Source: Streptomyces mobaraensis (GTDB lineage Bacteria; Actinomycetota; Actinomycetes; Streptomycetales; Streptomycetaceae). From it: DNA of 64,000 bases. The notes under the pieces are model-generated. The model saw only the letters and a program-made list of their open reading frames with translations. It did no database searches and was not told where the DNA came from. The stretch spans positions 5,952,001 through 6,016,000 of the forward strand of contig NZ_CP083590.1 in assembly GCF_020099395.1 (NCBI RefSeq). Direction: 5' to 3'. Each line of letters opens with the position of its first letter. Within the stretch, counting starts at the first letter, position 1. Shown one piece after another: positions 17,770 to 25,871 of this stretch. A program made the translations under genes and the position numbers.

Positions 17770-18141
17770 GGCGCTGCGCTCCGCTACTGGGGAAACGTTT
17801 GCCCAGCCTCCCGGGGCGTTCCCTACTGGCCGGTGGCCGGTACGGGACGCCCCTGTGGTATGCGGCTCAGGGATGCGACCGTCGTAGGTGTCGGCCCATG
17901 AGGACGGTCAGATCCGTGGCCCGGCTCAGGTCACGGACCCTCGTCGCCTCCGCGTACTCCTCCTTGATCCTTGAGCACTCGGCGCAGCGCCGGGGTGGTT
18001 CTGTCGCGGCGGGAAGGGGCTGTCGTTCCGTCATGACCGCATCGTGCGGCCCCCTCCGGGACGTATCGCCGCCATACGGCGGACAGCCGGGCGCTGGGCC
18101 GGTACGGTCCAGGAAAGGCCCAAACGTCCCCAGGAGACATC
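17770..18141. other. 372-bp gap with no supported gene
   Basis: No frame has convincing codon bias or a start with a ribosome site. The last 20 bases hold the AGGAGA ribosome site of the regulator that follows. Confidence 0.45.
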
Positions 18142-18891
18142 TTGAACTCCGCGCTACGTTCGGCTATGGCGGATGCGCGTCTTTCGCCAAGACAGCTGGC
18201 CGCCCGGGTAGGCGTGACGAGCAAGACCGTCGAGCGGTGGTTGGCGGATGTCGCACTGACACCCCATGCACGTAACCGAGAGGACGCCTGCCGGGCGTTG
18301 GGAGTGGACGAAGAGATGATCTGGCCACACCTCGTCAAGGACCGCATCAAGTCCGGCCACGACCGCGAGCTGGTGCGCAGCTATCCCTACCGCTCGGCCT
18401 GCCCGTCCACCCTGTGGGGCGAGTTGATCGCCGGTGCGCGGCAGGAGCTGTTCTTCGCCGGTTACACCGGCTATTTCCTGTGGACCCACGTGCCCGTTCT
18501 CTCCGACGTGCTGCGGCGCAAGGCCGCTGCCGGGTGCCGGGTGCGGTTCCTGGTCGGCGATCCCGAGGGGGAGGTGACGCGCAACCGCGAGGCCGTCGAA
18601 GACGCGGCGCTGACGGTCTCGGCGCGTGTCCGGACGACGTTGCGGCACCTGCGTGCACTGACGCCGGCCGTGGAGGCCCGGTTCAGCGCGCCCGCCGACG
18701 CGGTCAACCACGTGAGTCTGTCGGTCTTCCGGTTCGACGACAGCGCACTCGTGACTCCGCACCTGGCCAGCCTGGTCGGGCACGACTCGCCCCTGCTTCA
18801 CCTGCGGAGGCAGGGGGACGGCGGACTGTTCGACCGGTTCGCGGAGCACGCCGAGGAGTTGTGGGGGCGAGGGGTTCCCGTGCGGGAGTGA
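18142..18891 (+). CDS. XRE-type regulator with C-terminal DUF5919-like domain
   Basis: 249 residues. The N-terminal 60 residues are a helix-turn-helix of the XRE/MerR-like kind (LSPRQLAARVGVTSKTVERWLAD, then ALGVDEEMIWPHL). The remaining ~180 residues (YPYRSACPSTLWGELIAGARQELFFAGYTGYFLW to FRFDDSALVTPHLASLVGHDSPLLHLRR) match the C-terminal domain seen in DUF5919 helix-turn-helix proteins, which resembles a phospholipase-D-like fold without clear HKD motifs. The TTG at 18142 is chosen because AGGAGA precedes it by 5 bases and the fold begins there; ATG 18166 is an alternative. Ligand and targets are unknown. The following gene starts 47 bp on and may be co-transcribed. Confidence 0.78.
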   Translation: MNSALRSAMADARLSPRQLAARVGVTSKTVERWLADVALTPHARNREDACRALGVDEEMIWPHLVKDRIKSGHDRELVRSYPYRSACPSTLWGELIAGARQELFFAGYTGYFLWTHVPVLSDVLRRKAAAGCRVRFLVGDPEGEVTRNREAVEDAALTVSARVRTTLRHLRALTPAVEARFSAPADAVNHVSLSVFRFDDSALVTPHLASLVGHDSPLLHLRRQGDGGLFDRFAEHAEELWGRGVPVRE

Positions 18892-18938
18892 GGGTGACCG
18901 TCTTAACCTGCCGGTGTCACCGTTTCGGGGAGGGATCC

Positions 18939-19484
18939 GTGCGAGGAACGAGACGAAAAGGCGGCCGTGCGGCGGCCGTTGGGGTCGTCGTGCTGGGGGT
19001 GCTGGCCGGCTTCGGAGGTGTGGGGCAGGCCGATGCTGCCGGGCGGCGGGGGCCGGTGGTGACGCATCCGGGGTCGGTGCCGTTCGAGTACGCGGCCGGG
19101 GACGTCTGTTCTTTTCCCGCTCGCGCCGAGTTCCCGGTCAGTGATCTGACGGTGAAGACGTGGAGCGACGCCGAGGGCAATCCGCGTTACGCGGTCGAGT
19201 CGGGTGCCTTGGTGTTGCGGGCCACCAATCTGCGGACGGGCAAGTCCGTCGACCGGGACGTCTCCGGTACGGCGGTGATGCGCTACGCGCCCGGGCGCCC
19301 CGGGACGTTCGTCATGTCGGGGTACGGCTGGGCCACGGGCTTCCACGGAGGGGACCGCCCCGCGCACCGGTGGATCGTCGCGCGGGATCATATGAGCGTG
19401 CTTTTCGGTGAGAACGGGCGGAACACCAAGCGGCTGCTCGCGCTGAGCGGGCGGTACGAGGACCTCTGCCGCACCCTCGCCTGA
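18939..19484 (+). CDS. Secreted protein of unknown function
   Basis: 181 residues with a clear Sec signal (MRGTRRKGGRAAAVGVVVLG, hydrophobic to residue ~28, cleavage near GQADA). The mature part is a beta-rich domain with only two Cys (AGDVCSFPARAEFPV and YEDLCRTLA) that probably pair. Conserved-looking segments are DLTVKTWSDAEGNPRYAVES, KSVDRDVSGTAVMRY and GRPGTFVMSGYGWATGFHGG. A GGAGGG at 18929 sets the GTG start. I do not recognise a function. Streptomyces encode many such secreted single-domain proteins. Confidence 0.75.
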   Translation: MRGTRRKGGRAAAVGVVVLGVLAGFGGVGQADAAGRRGPVVTHPGSVPFEYAAGDVCSFPARAEFPVSDLTVKTWSDAEGNPRYAVESGALVLRATNLRTGKSVDRDVSGTAVMRYAPGRPGTFVMSGYGWATGFHGGDRPAHRWIVARDHMSVLFGENGRNTKRLLALSGRYEDLCRTLA

Positions 19485-19501
19485 GTGCGCTGCGGCGTGC
19501 G

Positions 19502-19990
19502 TCAGCCGTCGGTCGTCGTGCGGGTCATCGCGTGCTCCAGGCGGGGCTCGTCCGGGCGGACGGGCTGGGATTCTCCTGTGCGGGTGAAGCCTCTGCGCAG
19601 GTAGAAGCGTTCGGCGCGGGTGTTGCCTGCGGTGACCCAGAGGCGGAGTTCGGTGCGGGCGTGGGCGGCCGCGTGGGTGAGGGCCGTGTCGAGGAGCAGG
19701 TCGGCGGTGCCCGAGCCGCGGGCGGCGGGGGTGACCCAGAAGGAGACGAGTTCGGCCGTCGTGGGGTCGGTGAGGAGTACGGACGTCAGGCCGCGGGGGG
19801 CGCCGTCGCGTTCCGCGAGGAAGGTGTTGCGCCGGGCGAGGCGCTCCCGCCACTTCTCCTCCGGGAAGGCTTGTTCGGCGGCCCAGGTGGAGCCGAACGC
19901 CTCGGGCGCGTCGGCGAGTGCCGCCAGGCGGACGGAGCGGTAGAGGCGCCATTCGCTGGTGTGCAGGGGGCGGACGGTGGTCTGCGGCAT
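19502..19990 (-). CDS. GNAT family N-acetyltransferase
   Basis: 162 residues with a complete GNAT fold: VRPLHTSEWRLYRSVRLAAL (beta1/alpha1), VSFWVTPAARGSGTADLLLD (acetyl-CoA-binding R/Q-x-x-G-x-G/A variant, here RGSGTA), and LRLWVTAGNTRAERFYLRRGF near the C-terminus. The substrate cannot be predicted. The gene diverges from the iron-box promoter region, leaving about 100 bp between its start and the iron box. Confidence 0.85.
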   Translation of the reverse strand: MPQTTVRPLHTSEWRLYRSVRLAALADAPEAFGSTWAAEQAFPEEKWRERLARRNTFLAERDGAPRGLTSVLLTDPTTAELVSFWVTPAARGSGTADLLLDTALTHAAAHARTELRLWVTAGNTRAERFYLRRGFTRTGESQPVRPDEPRLEHAMTRTTTDG

Positions 19991-20084
19991 GGGGACGACC
20001 GTTCCAGGGTGGGGCGGTGGGGGCAAGCGGCTTTTCGCTCCGTCGGGATATATGCGGGTGTAAGTGGTATATCGCTTAACCTCG

Positions 20085-20115
20085 TTGACAGGGTTAGGGT
20101 TGCCTAACCTAAGGT
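20085..20115 (+). promoter_or_regulatory. Promoter of the IucA/IucC-like gene
   Basis: A perfect TTGACA (20085-20090) is followed 19 bases later by TAAGGT (20110-20115), giving a predicted transcript start near 20122. The iron box lies between the two hexamers and would block RNA polymerase when the repressor is iron-loaded. Confidence 0.6.
20094..20112 (+). promoter_or_regulatory. Iron box (DmdR/IdeR operator)
   Basis: TTAGGGTTGCCTAACCTAA matches the actinobacterial DmdR1/IdeR consensus TTAGGTTAGGCTAACCTAA at 16 of 19 positions. It overlaps the promoter of the IucA/IucC-like gene, predicting repression under iron sufficiency. Confidence 0.85.
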
Positions 20116-20122
20116 CGGTTCC

Positions 20123-20197
20123 GTGAGTGAGAACCGTTTCCGCGCGCGCCCCGCGCCGCCGCACGCGATCGCCGTCGGCGTCGCGATCCCCGTCTAG
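20123..20197 (+). CDS. Possible 24-residue leader peptide
   Basis: A GTG at 20123 coincides with the transcript start predicted from the promoter, so translation could be leaderless. The frame encodes 24 residues beginning MSENRFRARPAPPHA and ends with TAG at 20195. It may be chance; only conservation of its start and stop in relatives would support it. Confidence 0.3.
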   Translation: MSENRFRARPAPPHAIAVGVAIPV

Positions 20198-20381
20198 CGC
20201 ACCCGGCGCCTCCGCAGAGCTTCCCGACCGACCCCGGACCACCGAGGGTCCCCTCGGCGTACCCGCGGCACCCCCGCCGCGGCACCTCGCGCCTCGGCCC
20301 GAAAGGCGTTCCCGTGCGGCTGACCAATCGCTTCCCCTTCCGTGCACCCACCCCGCCGCACCGCGCGCGGGAGGGGGTCGC

Positions 20382-22055
20382 ATGAGCGGGCGGCCCCGGG
20401 GCGGTGACGTGGAGAGCCGGCTCGTCGTCCGCGTCCTCGACGCCCTGCTGCGCGAGGACGTCTGCCGGCTGCGCGGCACGGCCCGGGCCGTGAGCCGGCC
20501 GGACGGGGAGTGGCTGGCGCTCACCGTCGACGGGGAAACGATCCTGCTGCCGGTCGCCCCCGACGGTCCGGGAGGCGCGGCGCGGGTCCGCGCGCCGCTG
20601 CTGGAGACCGCGGGCGGGCCGGTCACCGGCCTGCACGCGATACTGGCGCGGCTGCGCCCCGCGACGGACCCCCGCGAGCGCGCCGGATTCGACGCCCTCA
20701 CCGCCGCGTGCGCCACCGAACTCGCCGCGCTGCGGCTCCGCGAGCGCACCGACGAGGACGTCACCGAGCGGCTGGCCGCCGTGTACGGGCGGAGCGCCGC
20801 CGCGTGGACCGGACCGCGCGGCGCCCTCGCGTACGACGCCCTCGCCGCCCGCCGGCCCGACCCCGACCCCCCGACGGTCCGGTCTAGAACCGGCGAACTC
20901 ACCGTCTATGAGCCGGAGTTCCACCCCTGCTTCGGGCTCCGCTGGGTCGCCCTGCCGCGTACGGCCGTCCACCGGGGTCCGGGGGAGCCGCCGCCGTGGT
21001 GGCCGGCCCCCGACGCCCTCGGACTCCCCGAACTCACCGCCACCCACACCATGCTGCCCGTCCACCCGCTGACCGCCGGCCCGCCGCTCGCCCGGGCGCT
21101 GCGCGCCACCGGCCTGGACGGCGCCGCCCGGTTCGCCGAGAAGCCCTGGGCGGATGTGGTGCCGGCCCGCTCGGCGGGCGTCCTCGCCCTCGTCGACGCA
21201 CCGGAGTACCGGCTCGAACTGCCGCTTCCCGCAAGCGCGTCGGCCGGCCCCGCGACGCTCGCCGACGGTGTGGTGACGCAACGGCTCGTGGAGGAGGTTC
21301 TGTTGTGCGAGCCGGGCTTCGTCGGCTCCGTCCTCCCGGCCGCCGCGGACACCTGCCTGTACGCCGGACACCCGCTGCTCACCGTCCGCGTGCGCCACGA
21401 CCCGTGCACACCGGCCGACGCCCATGTCGTACCCGTCGCCGCGCTGGCCGCCCGGACGCCCGACGGGGAACCGGTCGCCCGCGCGCTCGCCCGGCGCTAC
21501 TACGGGGGTTCGGCGCGGTCCTTCGCCGACGCCTACCTGACGCTGCTGCTGGACTGGTGCACCACCCTCTTCTCCTACGGCGTCGCGCTGGAGACCCACC
21601 CCCGGGACCTGGCGCTGGTCCTCGACGAACACCGCGGCCGCACCCGGCTGCGGCTGCTCTACCGGGACCACGCCCGCCCCCGCGTGAACGGCGTGCGGCT
21701 CGCCTCCCGCCTCGGCGGCGAGGCCGCGGACCTCCTCGGCTTCGCCGACCGGGGGATCCTCGCCGGGCACGACGGCCCCGTCGCCGACCTCCTCGCCGCC
21801 GGCGCCCTGCGGCGGTGCGCGGTGGAACCCCTTTCCGCGCTCACCGGAACGGACCGTGCCGACGGCCTCCGGCTGCTGCGCGACCGCCTCGACGACGCCC
21901 TGCACCGCCTCCCGCCCGGCGCCGCGGCCGTCCTCCGCACCCGCCTGCTGGACGCCGGCCGGCTGCCGGTCCGCGCCGTGCTCACCCCGCTGCTGCGGCC
22001 GGGCGCGTCGGAGTATGTGAACGTTCCCAACTATCTGTGGGGTCCGATGTGTTGA
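20382..22055 (+). CDS. Divergent IucA/IucC-family (siderophore synthetase-like) protein
   Basis: 557 residues, the normal length for NRPS-independent siderophore synthetases, and recognisably of that fold: YEPEFHPCFGLRWVALPRT, TMLPVHPLTAG, FAEKPWADVVPARSAGVLALVD, LLDWCTTLFSYGVALETHPRDLALVLDE and LRLLYRDHARPRVN. The ATP and substrate motifs are eroded: the HP-x-HP motif reads RRPDPDPPTVRSR, HPWQ reads HPLT, the K of the HLKLSL motif is Glu (RLELPL), and the EAHxQN motif reads ETHPRD. It is iron-regulated by position, so it probably belongs to siderophore metabolism. It may have lost or changed the classical ligase chemistry. No transporter or partner synthetase is adjacent. GGAGG-like GAGGGGG precedes the ATG. 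Confidence 0.75.
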   Translation: MSGRPRGGDVESRLVVRVLDALLREDVCRLRGTARAVSRPDGEWLALTVDGETILLPVAPDGPGGAARVRAPLLETAGGPVTGLHAILARLRPATDPRERAGFDALTAACATELAALRLRERTDEDVTERLAAVYGRSAAAWTGPRGALAYDALAARRPDPDPPTVRSRTGELTVYEPEFHPCFGLRWVALPRTAVHRGPGEPPPWWPAPDALGLPELTATHTMLPVHPLTAGPPLARALRATGLDGAARFAEKPWADVVPARSAGVLALVDAPEYRLELPLPASASAGPATLADGVVTQRLVEEVLLCEPGFVGSVLPAAADTCLYAGHPLLTVRVRHDPCTPADAHVVPVAALAARTPDGEPVARALARRYYGGSARSFADAYLTLLLDWCTTLFSYGVALETHPRDLALVLDEHRGRTRLRLLYRDHARPRVNGVRLASRLGGEAADLLGFADRGILAGHDGPVADLLAAGALRRCAVEPLSALTGTDRADGLRLLRDRLDDALHRLPPGAAAVLRTRLLDAGRLPVRAVLTPLLRPGASEYVNVPNYLWGPMC

Positions 22056-22303
22056 CGTCGGTCGTCGCGTGCCGCGGCGCCACCCCGGCCGGCTCCGGCG
22101 CGCGGCCGTCGGCGCGTTCCGGACCGGCCGGTGGTGCCGTCGGGTTCCGGCCACCGGGGTGTGCCGCCGCCGCACCCGTACGAGCCGGACCCCCGAGCCG
22201 CGCGCCGACGGCTCGTCCCCCGGTGCGGCCCGTCGCCGTACGCGCACAGGCACGCGCACGGCACCCACGCCCGAACCGCCTCCGCCGGCGCTCGACCCCG
22301 CGC

Positions 22304-23239
22304 TCAGAGCTCCCGCACGTACCGCCACTCCGCCGCCGACCACGCGTACCCGAGCCACTCGTTGACCGCCAGCATCGGCTCGTTCCCCGCGTCGTTGCCC
22401 GTGAACGCCTCCGTGCAGCCCGCCGCCTTCGCCCGCCGCAGCGCGTGGCTCTTGATGAGTTTGGCGAGGCCGCGGCCGCGGTGGGCGCGGAGCGTGCCCG
22501 TCATGGCGGACATCAGGCGGCCGTGGCCGTCGCTCTGGACGAGGGTGAACGCGGCGGGGACGCCGTCCGCGACGGCGACCGTCGAGAGGTCGAGGTCGAG
22601 GCCGGGCCGCTGCCAGTCGCGGGCGAGCCACTCCTCGTACGGCGGGACGACGACGGGGACGTCCGCCGGTTCGTCCGCCGCGCACGCGGTGTCCAGCGCG
22701 TGGATCGGGCGCGGGTCGTCGGCGAAGTCGGCCAGGGGGCGCAGCTCCACGCCCCGGGGCGGTTCCGGCGCGGGCGGCAGTGCGGTGGCCGCGAGGTCGA
22801 GGCGGAGGAAGCCGGCGCGGCGCAGCCGGCGGTAGCCGTGGGCCTCGGCCCGGGCGGGGGAGTGGCCGTCGTCGTTCGCCCAGATGTAGACGGAGCCGGC
22901 GCCGGCCGCCGCCAGGTACTCCTCGGCCGCCCCGAGCAGCGCCGACCCGGCGGCCTCGGCGGTCGGCCCGTCCAGCCGGGGGTCGGCGTACGGCGAGGCG
23001 AACGCCCGCCCGTCCGGCCGGGAATCGTCGTCCAGGTACAGCCCCATGCGGACGCTGCCGGCGATCCGGCCGTCCGCCGTCTCGGCGACGAGCAGCCGGT
23101 AGCGCTGCTCCGGTGGCGCGGTCCGCAGCTCCCAGAGCAGCGTTTCGGCGGTGACGACCATGAACGGGACGGCCGCGCGGCGGGCTTGGGCGACGCCTTC
23201 GGCGTCGGCGGGAGCGAACTCCCGGAGGGTGATGGGCAT
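22304..23239 (-). CDS. GNAT family N-acetyltransferase, tandem-domain type
   Basis: 311 residues comprising two GNAT-like halves. The N-terminal half (ITLREFAPADAEGVAQARRAAVPFM to VYIWANDDGHSPARAEAHGYRRLRRAGFLRLDL) is degenerate. The C-terminal half has a good acetyl-CoA site (RGRGLAKLIKSHALRRAKAAG) and the NEPMLAVNEWLGY end typical of GNAT. This double arrangement is common in Streptomyces and resembles the mycothiol synthase-like layout, but mshD is not implied. The ATG at 23239 is used because an upstream frame extension has no domain content. The gene diverges from the asparagine synthetase gene. Confidence 0.85.
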   Translation of the reverse strand: MPITLREFAPADAEGVAQARRAAVPFMVVTAETLLWELRTAPPEQRYRLLVAETADGRIAGSVRMGLYLDDDSRPDGRAFASPYADPRLDGPTAEAAGSALLGAAEEYLAAAGAGSVYIWANDDGHSPARAEAHGYRRLRRAGFLRLDLAATALPPAPEPPRGVELRPLADFADDPRPIHALDTACAADEPADVPVVVPPYEEWLARDWQRPGLDLDLSTVAVADGVPAAFTLVQSDGHGRLMSAMTGTLRAHRGRGLAKLIKSHALRRAKAAGCTEAFTGNDAGNEPMLAVNEWLGYAWSAAEWRYVREL

Positions 23240-23448
23240 GCGGCGAACCGTATGGCGAAGAACGATCGGTTTGCGAAAGGTTTTCCGTACGCATGGTTGG
23301 TACATGCATCTATAGGGCGTAGCGTCGCCCCCGCGAACCGCCGCGGACCCCGCGCGGAAGGCGGCGGTCCGCGTCGGACGGGGGTCGAGCCATGCCCCGG
23401 AGCGCTCCGCGGAGCCCCGGGCGACTGCCGAAAGGGGACACCGCGACC

Positions 23449-25317
23449 ATGTGCGGAATCACCGGATGGATCGCTTACGACCAGGACCTCACCACCGCCG
23501 GGGCGCGCGCCGCGCTGGAGGCGATGACGCGGACGATGGAGTGCCGGGGGCCGGACGCCTCGGGGATCTGGCAGGACACCCACGCCGCGTTCGGCCACCG
23601 CAGGCTGGCCGTCATCGACATCGAGGGCGGCCGGCAGCCGATGCTCGTCGAGCACGACGGCCGCACCCGGCTCGCCCTCACCTACAGCGGCGAGGTCTAC
23701 AACTACCGCGAGCTGCGCGCCGAACTCGCCGGCCGTGGGCACACGTTCCGCACCAGCAGCGACACCGAGGTCGTGCTCCACGCCTACCTCGAATGGGGCG
23801 AGGCGTTCACCGAGCGCCTCAACGGCATGTTCGCGTTCGCCCTCTGGGACCCGCGCACGGAGGAACTCCTCCTCGTCCGCGACCGGATGGGCATCAAGCC
23901 GCTCTACTACCACCCCACGCCCGGCGGCGTCCTCTTCGGCTCCGAGCAGAAGGCCGTCCTCGCCCACCCCGCCGTCCGCGCGACCGTCGGCGCGGAGGGG
24001 CTGGCGGAGGTGCTGGCCTTCGTCAAGACGCCGGGCCACGGCGTCTACGACGGGCTGCACGAGGTGCGGCCCGGCCACACCGTCCGGATCCGCCGGGACG
24101 GGACCACCGCGCGGACCACCGTCCGGCGCTACTGGGCGCTGGAGGCGCGCGAGCACCCCGACGACATCCCCACCACCGTCGCGCACGTCCGCGAGCTCCT
24201 CGACGACATCGTCGCCCGCCAGCTCATCGCCGACGTCCCGCTCTGCACCCTGCTCTCCGGCGGACTCGACTCCTCCGCCGTCACCGCCCTCGCCGCCAAG
24301 GGCCTCGCGGAGGCGGGCCGCGGACCGGTCCGCTCCTTCTCCGTCGACTTCGCCGGCCAGACCGACCACTTCGTCCCCGACAGCCTGCGCGGCACCCCCG
24401 ACGGCCCGTACGCCCACGCCCTCGCCGAGCACGTCCACTCCGACCACCGGGACATCGTCCTCGACACCGCCGCCCTGATGGACCGCGGCCACCGGCGGGC
24501 CGTGCTCACCGCCCGCGACCTGCCCACCGGCTTCGGCGACGGCGACACCTCGCTCTACCTGCTGTTCAAGGCGATACGCGAGCAGTCGACGGTCGCCCTC
24601 TCCGGGGAGTCCGCCGACGAGGTGTTCGGCGGCTACAAGTGGTTCCACGACCCGGCGGCCGTGCACGCCGGCACCTTCCCCTGGATCGCGGCCGGTGTCG
24701 CCCACACCTTCGCCGGCGGCGACAGCGCCCTCGGCTCGCTCCTCGCCAAGGACGTCCTCGACGCCGTCGACCTGCCCGGGTACACCGAGATCCGCTATCG
24801 CGAAGCCCTCGACGAGGTGCCCCGGCTGCCCGGCGAGACCGGCCTCGAACGGCGCATGCGCGAGGTCTGCTACCTCCACCTCACCCGGTTCGTCCAGATC
24901 CTCCTCGACCGCAAGGACCGGGCCAGCATGGCCACCGGACTGGAGGTGCGGGTGCCGTTCTGCGACCACCGGCTGGTCGAGTACGTGTTCAACACCCCCT
25001 GGTCGATGAAGACGTTCGACGGGCGCGAGAAGTCCCTGCTGCGCGCCGCCGTCCGCGACGTCCTGCCCGACGTCGTCGCCGACCGCGTCAAGAGCCCGTA
25101 CCCCGCCACCCAGGACCCGCGCTACGGCGCCGCCCTCCGCGCCGAACTCCGCGAACTCGCCGCCGACCGGGACGCCCCCGTCCGGCCGCTGCTCCGCGAG
25201 GACGCGCTCCGCGACGCCCTCTCGGAGGAGTCCGGCGACCAGTACCGGGGGGCCGTCGAACTCGTCCTCGGGCTGGACGGGTGGCTGCGGACGGGCGGGA
25301 TCGACCTGCGGGTGTGA
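23449..25317 (+). CDS. asnB: Asparagine synthase (glutamine-hydrolysing)
   Basis: 622 residues. The ATG at 23449 is fixed by MCGITGW, since Cys2 must become the N-terminal nucleophile of the class-II glutaminase. The glutaminase domain continues with RGPDASGIW, HRRLAVIDIEGGRQPM and TYSGEVYNYRELR. The synthetase domain starts near residue 230, with the PP-loop LLSGGLDSSAV (~270) that binds ATP, then GESADEVFGGYKWF and the C-terminal LEVRVPFCDHRLVEYVF. It makes Asn from Asp, Gln and ATP in the cytosol. A secondary-metabolite amidotransferase role is possible, but no cluster is present. It diverges from the GNAT gene and is followed 165 bp later by a GntR regulator. Confidence 0.93.
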   Translation: MCGITGWIAYDQDLTTAGARAALEAMTRTMECRGPDASGIWQDTHAAFGHRRLAVIDIEGGRQPMLVEHDGRTRLALTYSGEVYNYRELRAELAGRGHTFRTSSDTEVVLHAYLEWGEAFTERLNGMFAFALWDPRTEELLLVRDRMGIKPLYYHPTPGGVLFGSEQKAVLAHPAVRATVGAEGLAEVLAFVKTPGHGVYDGLHEVRPGHTVRIRRDGTTARTTVRRYWALEAREHPDDIPTTVAHVRELLDDIVARQLIADVPLCTLLSGGLDSSAVTALAAKGLAEAGRGPVRSFSVDFAGQTDHFVPDSLRGTPDGPYAHALAEHVHSDHRDIVLDTAALMDRGHRRAVLTARDLPTGFGDGDTSLYLLFKAIREQSTVALSGESADEVFGGYKWFHDPAAVHAGTFPWIAAGVAHTFAGGDSALGSLLAKDVLDAVDLPGYTEIRYREALDEVPRLPGETGLERRMREVCYLHLTRFVQILLDRKDRASMATGLEVRVPFCDHRLVEYVFNTPWSMKTFDGREKSLLRAAVRDVLPDVVADRVKSPYPATQDPRYGAALRAELRELAADRDAPVRPLLREDALRDALSEESGDQYRGAVELVLGLDGWLRTGGIDLRV

Positions 25318-25482
25318 GGCGGGTGTGAGACGGCGGGCGTGAGGTGGCGGGTGCGGGAGCGGCGGGTGTGAACGGGCGTGGGGGCGCCGGGGTGGCAGGG
25401 CGCGGGGCGCACGGCGCCGGACACCGGCGACGGACGGCGCACAATGGGTGACGCAACACCGCCCAGCCAGCCAGGAGACCAC

Positions 25483-25857
25483 GTGGCCTTGCACCTGACC
25501 GTCGACCCGGAAGCGCCCCAACCGCCCTACGAGCAGATCCGCGCCCACATCGCCGACCGGGCCCGCTCCGGCGCCCTGCCCGTCGGCCACCGGCTGCCGA
25601 CGGTCCGCGGCCTCGCCGAGGAACTGGGCGTCGCCGCCAACACCGTCGCCAAGGCCTACCGGGCCCTGGAGGCGGACGGCGTGATCGAGACCCACGGCCG
25701 CAACGGCACCTTCGTCGCCGCCCCCGGCGACACCGCCGACCGCGAGGCCGCGACCGCCGCCCGCGCCTACGCCGAACGGGCCCACCGGCTCGGCCTGGAC
25801 CGGGCGGCGGCGCTGGCGGCGGCGGAGGAGGCGCTGCGGGCGGTGTACGGGGACTGA
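25483..25857 (+). CDS. GntR-family regulator, YtrA subfamily
   Basis: 124 residues. A winged helix of the GntR type (PPYEQIRAHIADRARSGALP, LPTVRGLAEELGVAANTVAK, ALEADGVIETHGRNGTFV) is followed by a short ~45-residue C-terminal helical dimerisation segment, the small effector domain that defines the YtrA subfamily. The GTG at 25483 has a perfect AGGAGA 5 bases upstream (25473-25478) and is preferred to ATG 25444. YtrA regulators usually control neighbouring ABC transporters; none is here, so targets may lie elsewhere. Confidence 0.88.
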   Translation: MALHLTVDPEAPQPPYEQIRAHIADRARSGALPVGHRLPTVRGLAEELGVAANTVAKAYRALEADGVIETHGRNGTFVAAPGDTADREAATAARAYAERAHRLGLDRAAALAAAEEALRAVYGD

Positions 25858-25871
25858 CGGGCGGGGCCGGA

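Larger units (their letters stand above)
19991..20381. other. Intergenic region with iron-box promoter and possible leader peptide
   Basis: The 391-bp gap before the IucA/IucC-like gene contains the TTGACA promoter, the iron box and a 24-codon reading frame at 20123-20197, each listed separately. The remaining ~180 bases form an untranslated leader with no clear second gene. Confidence 0.6.
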
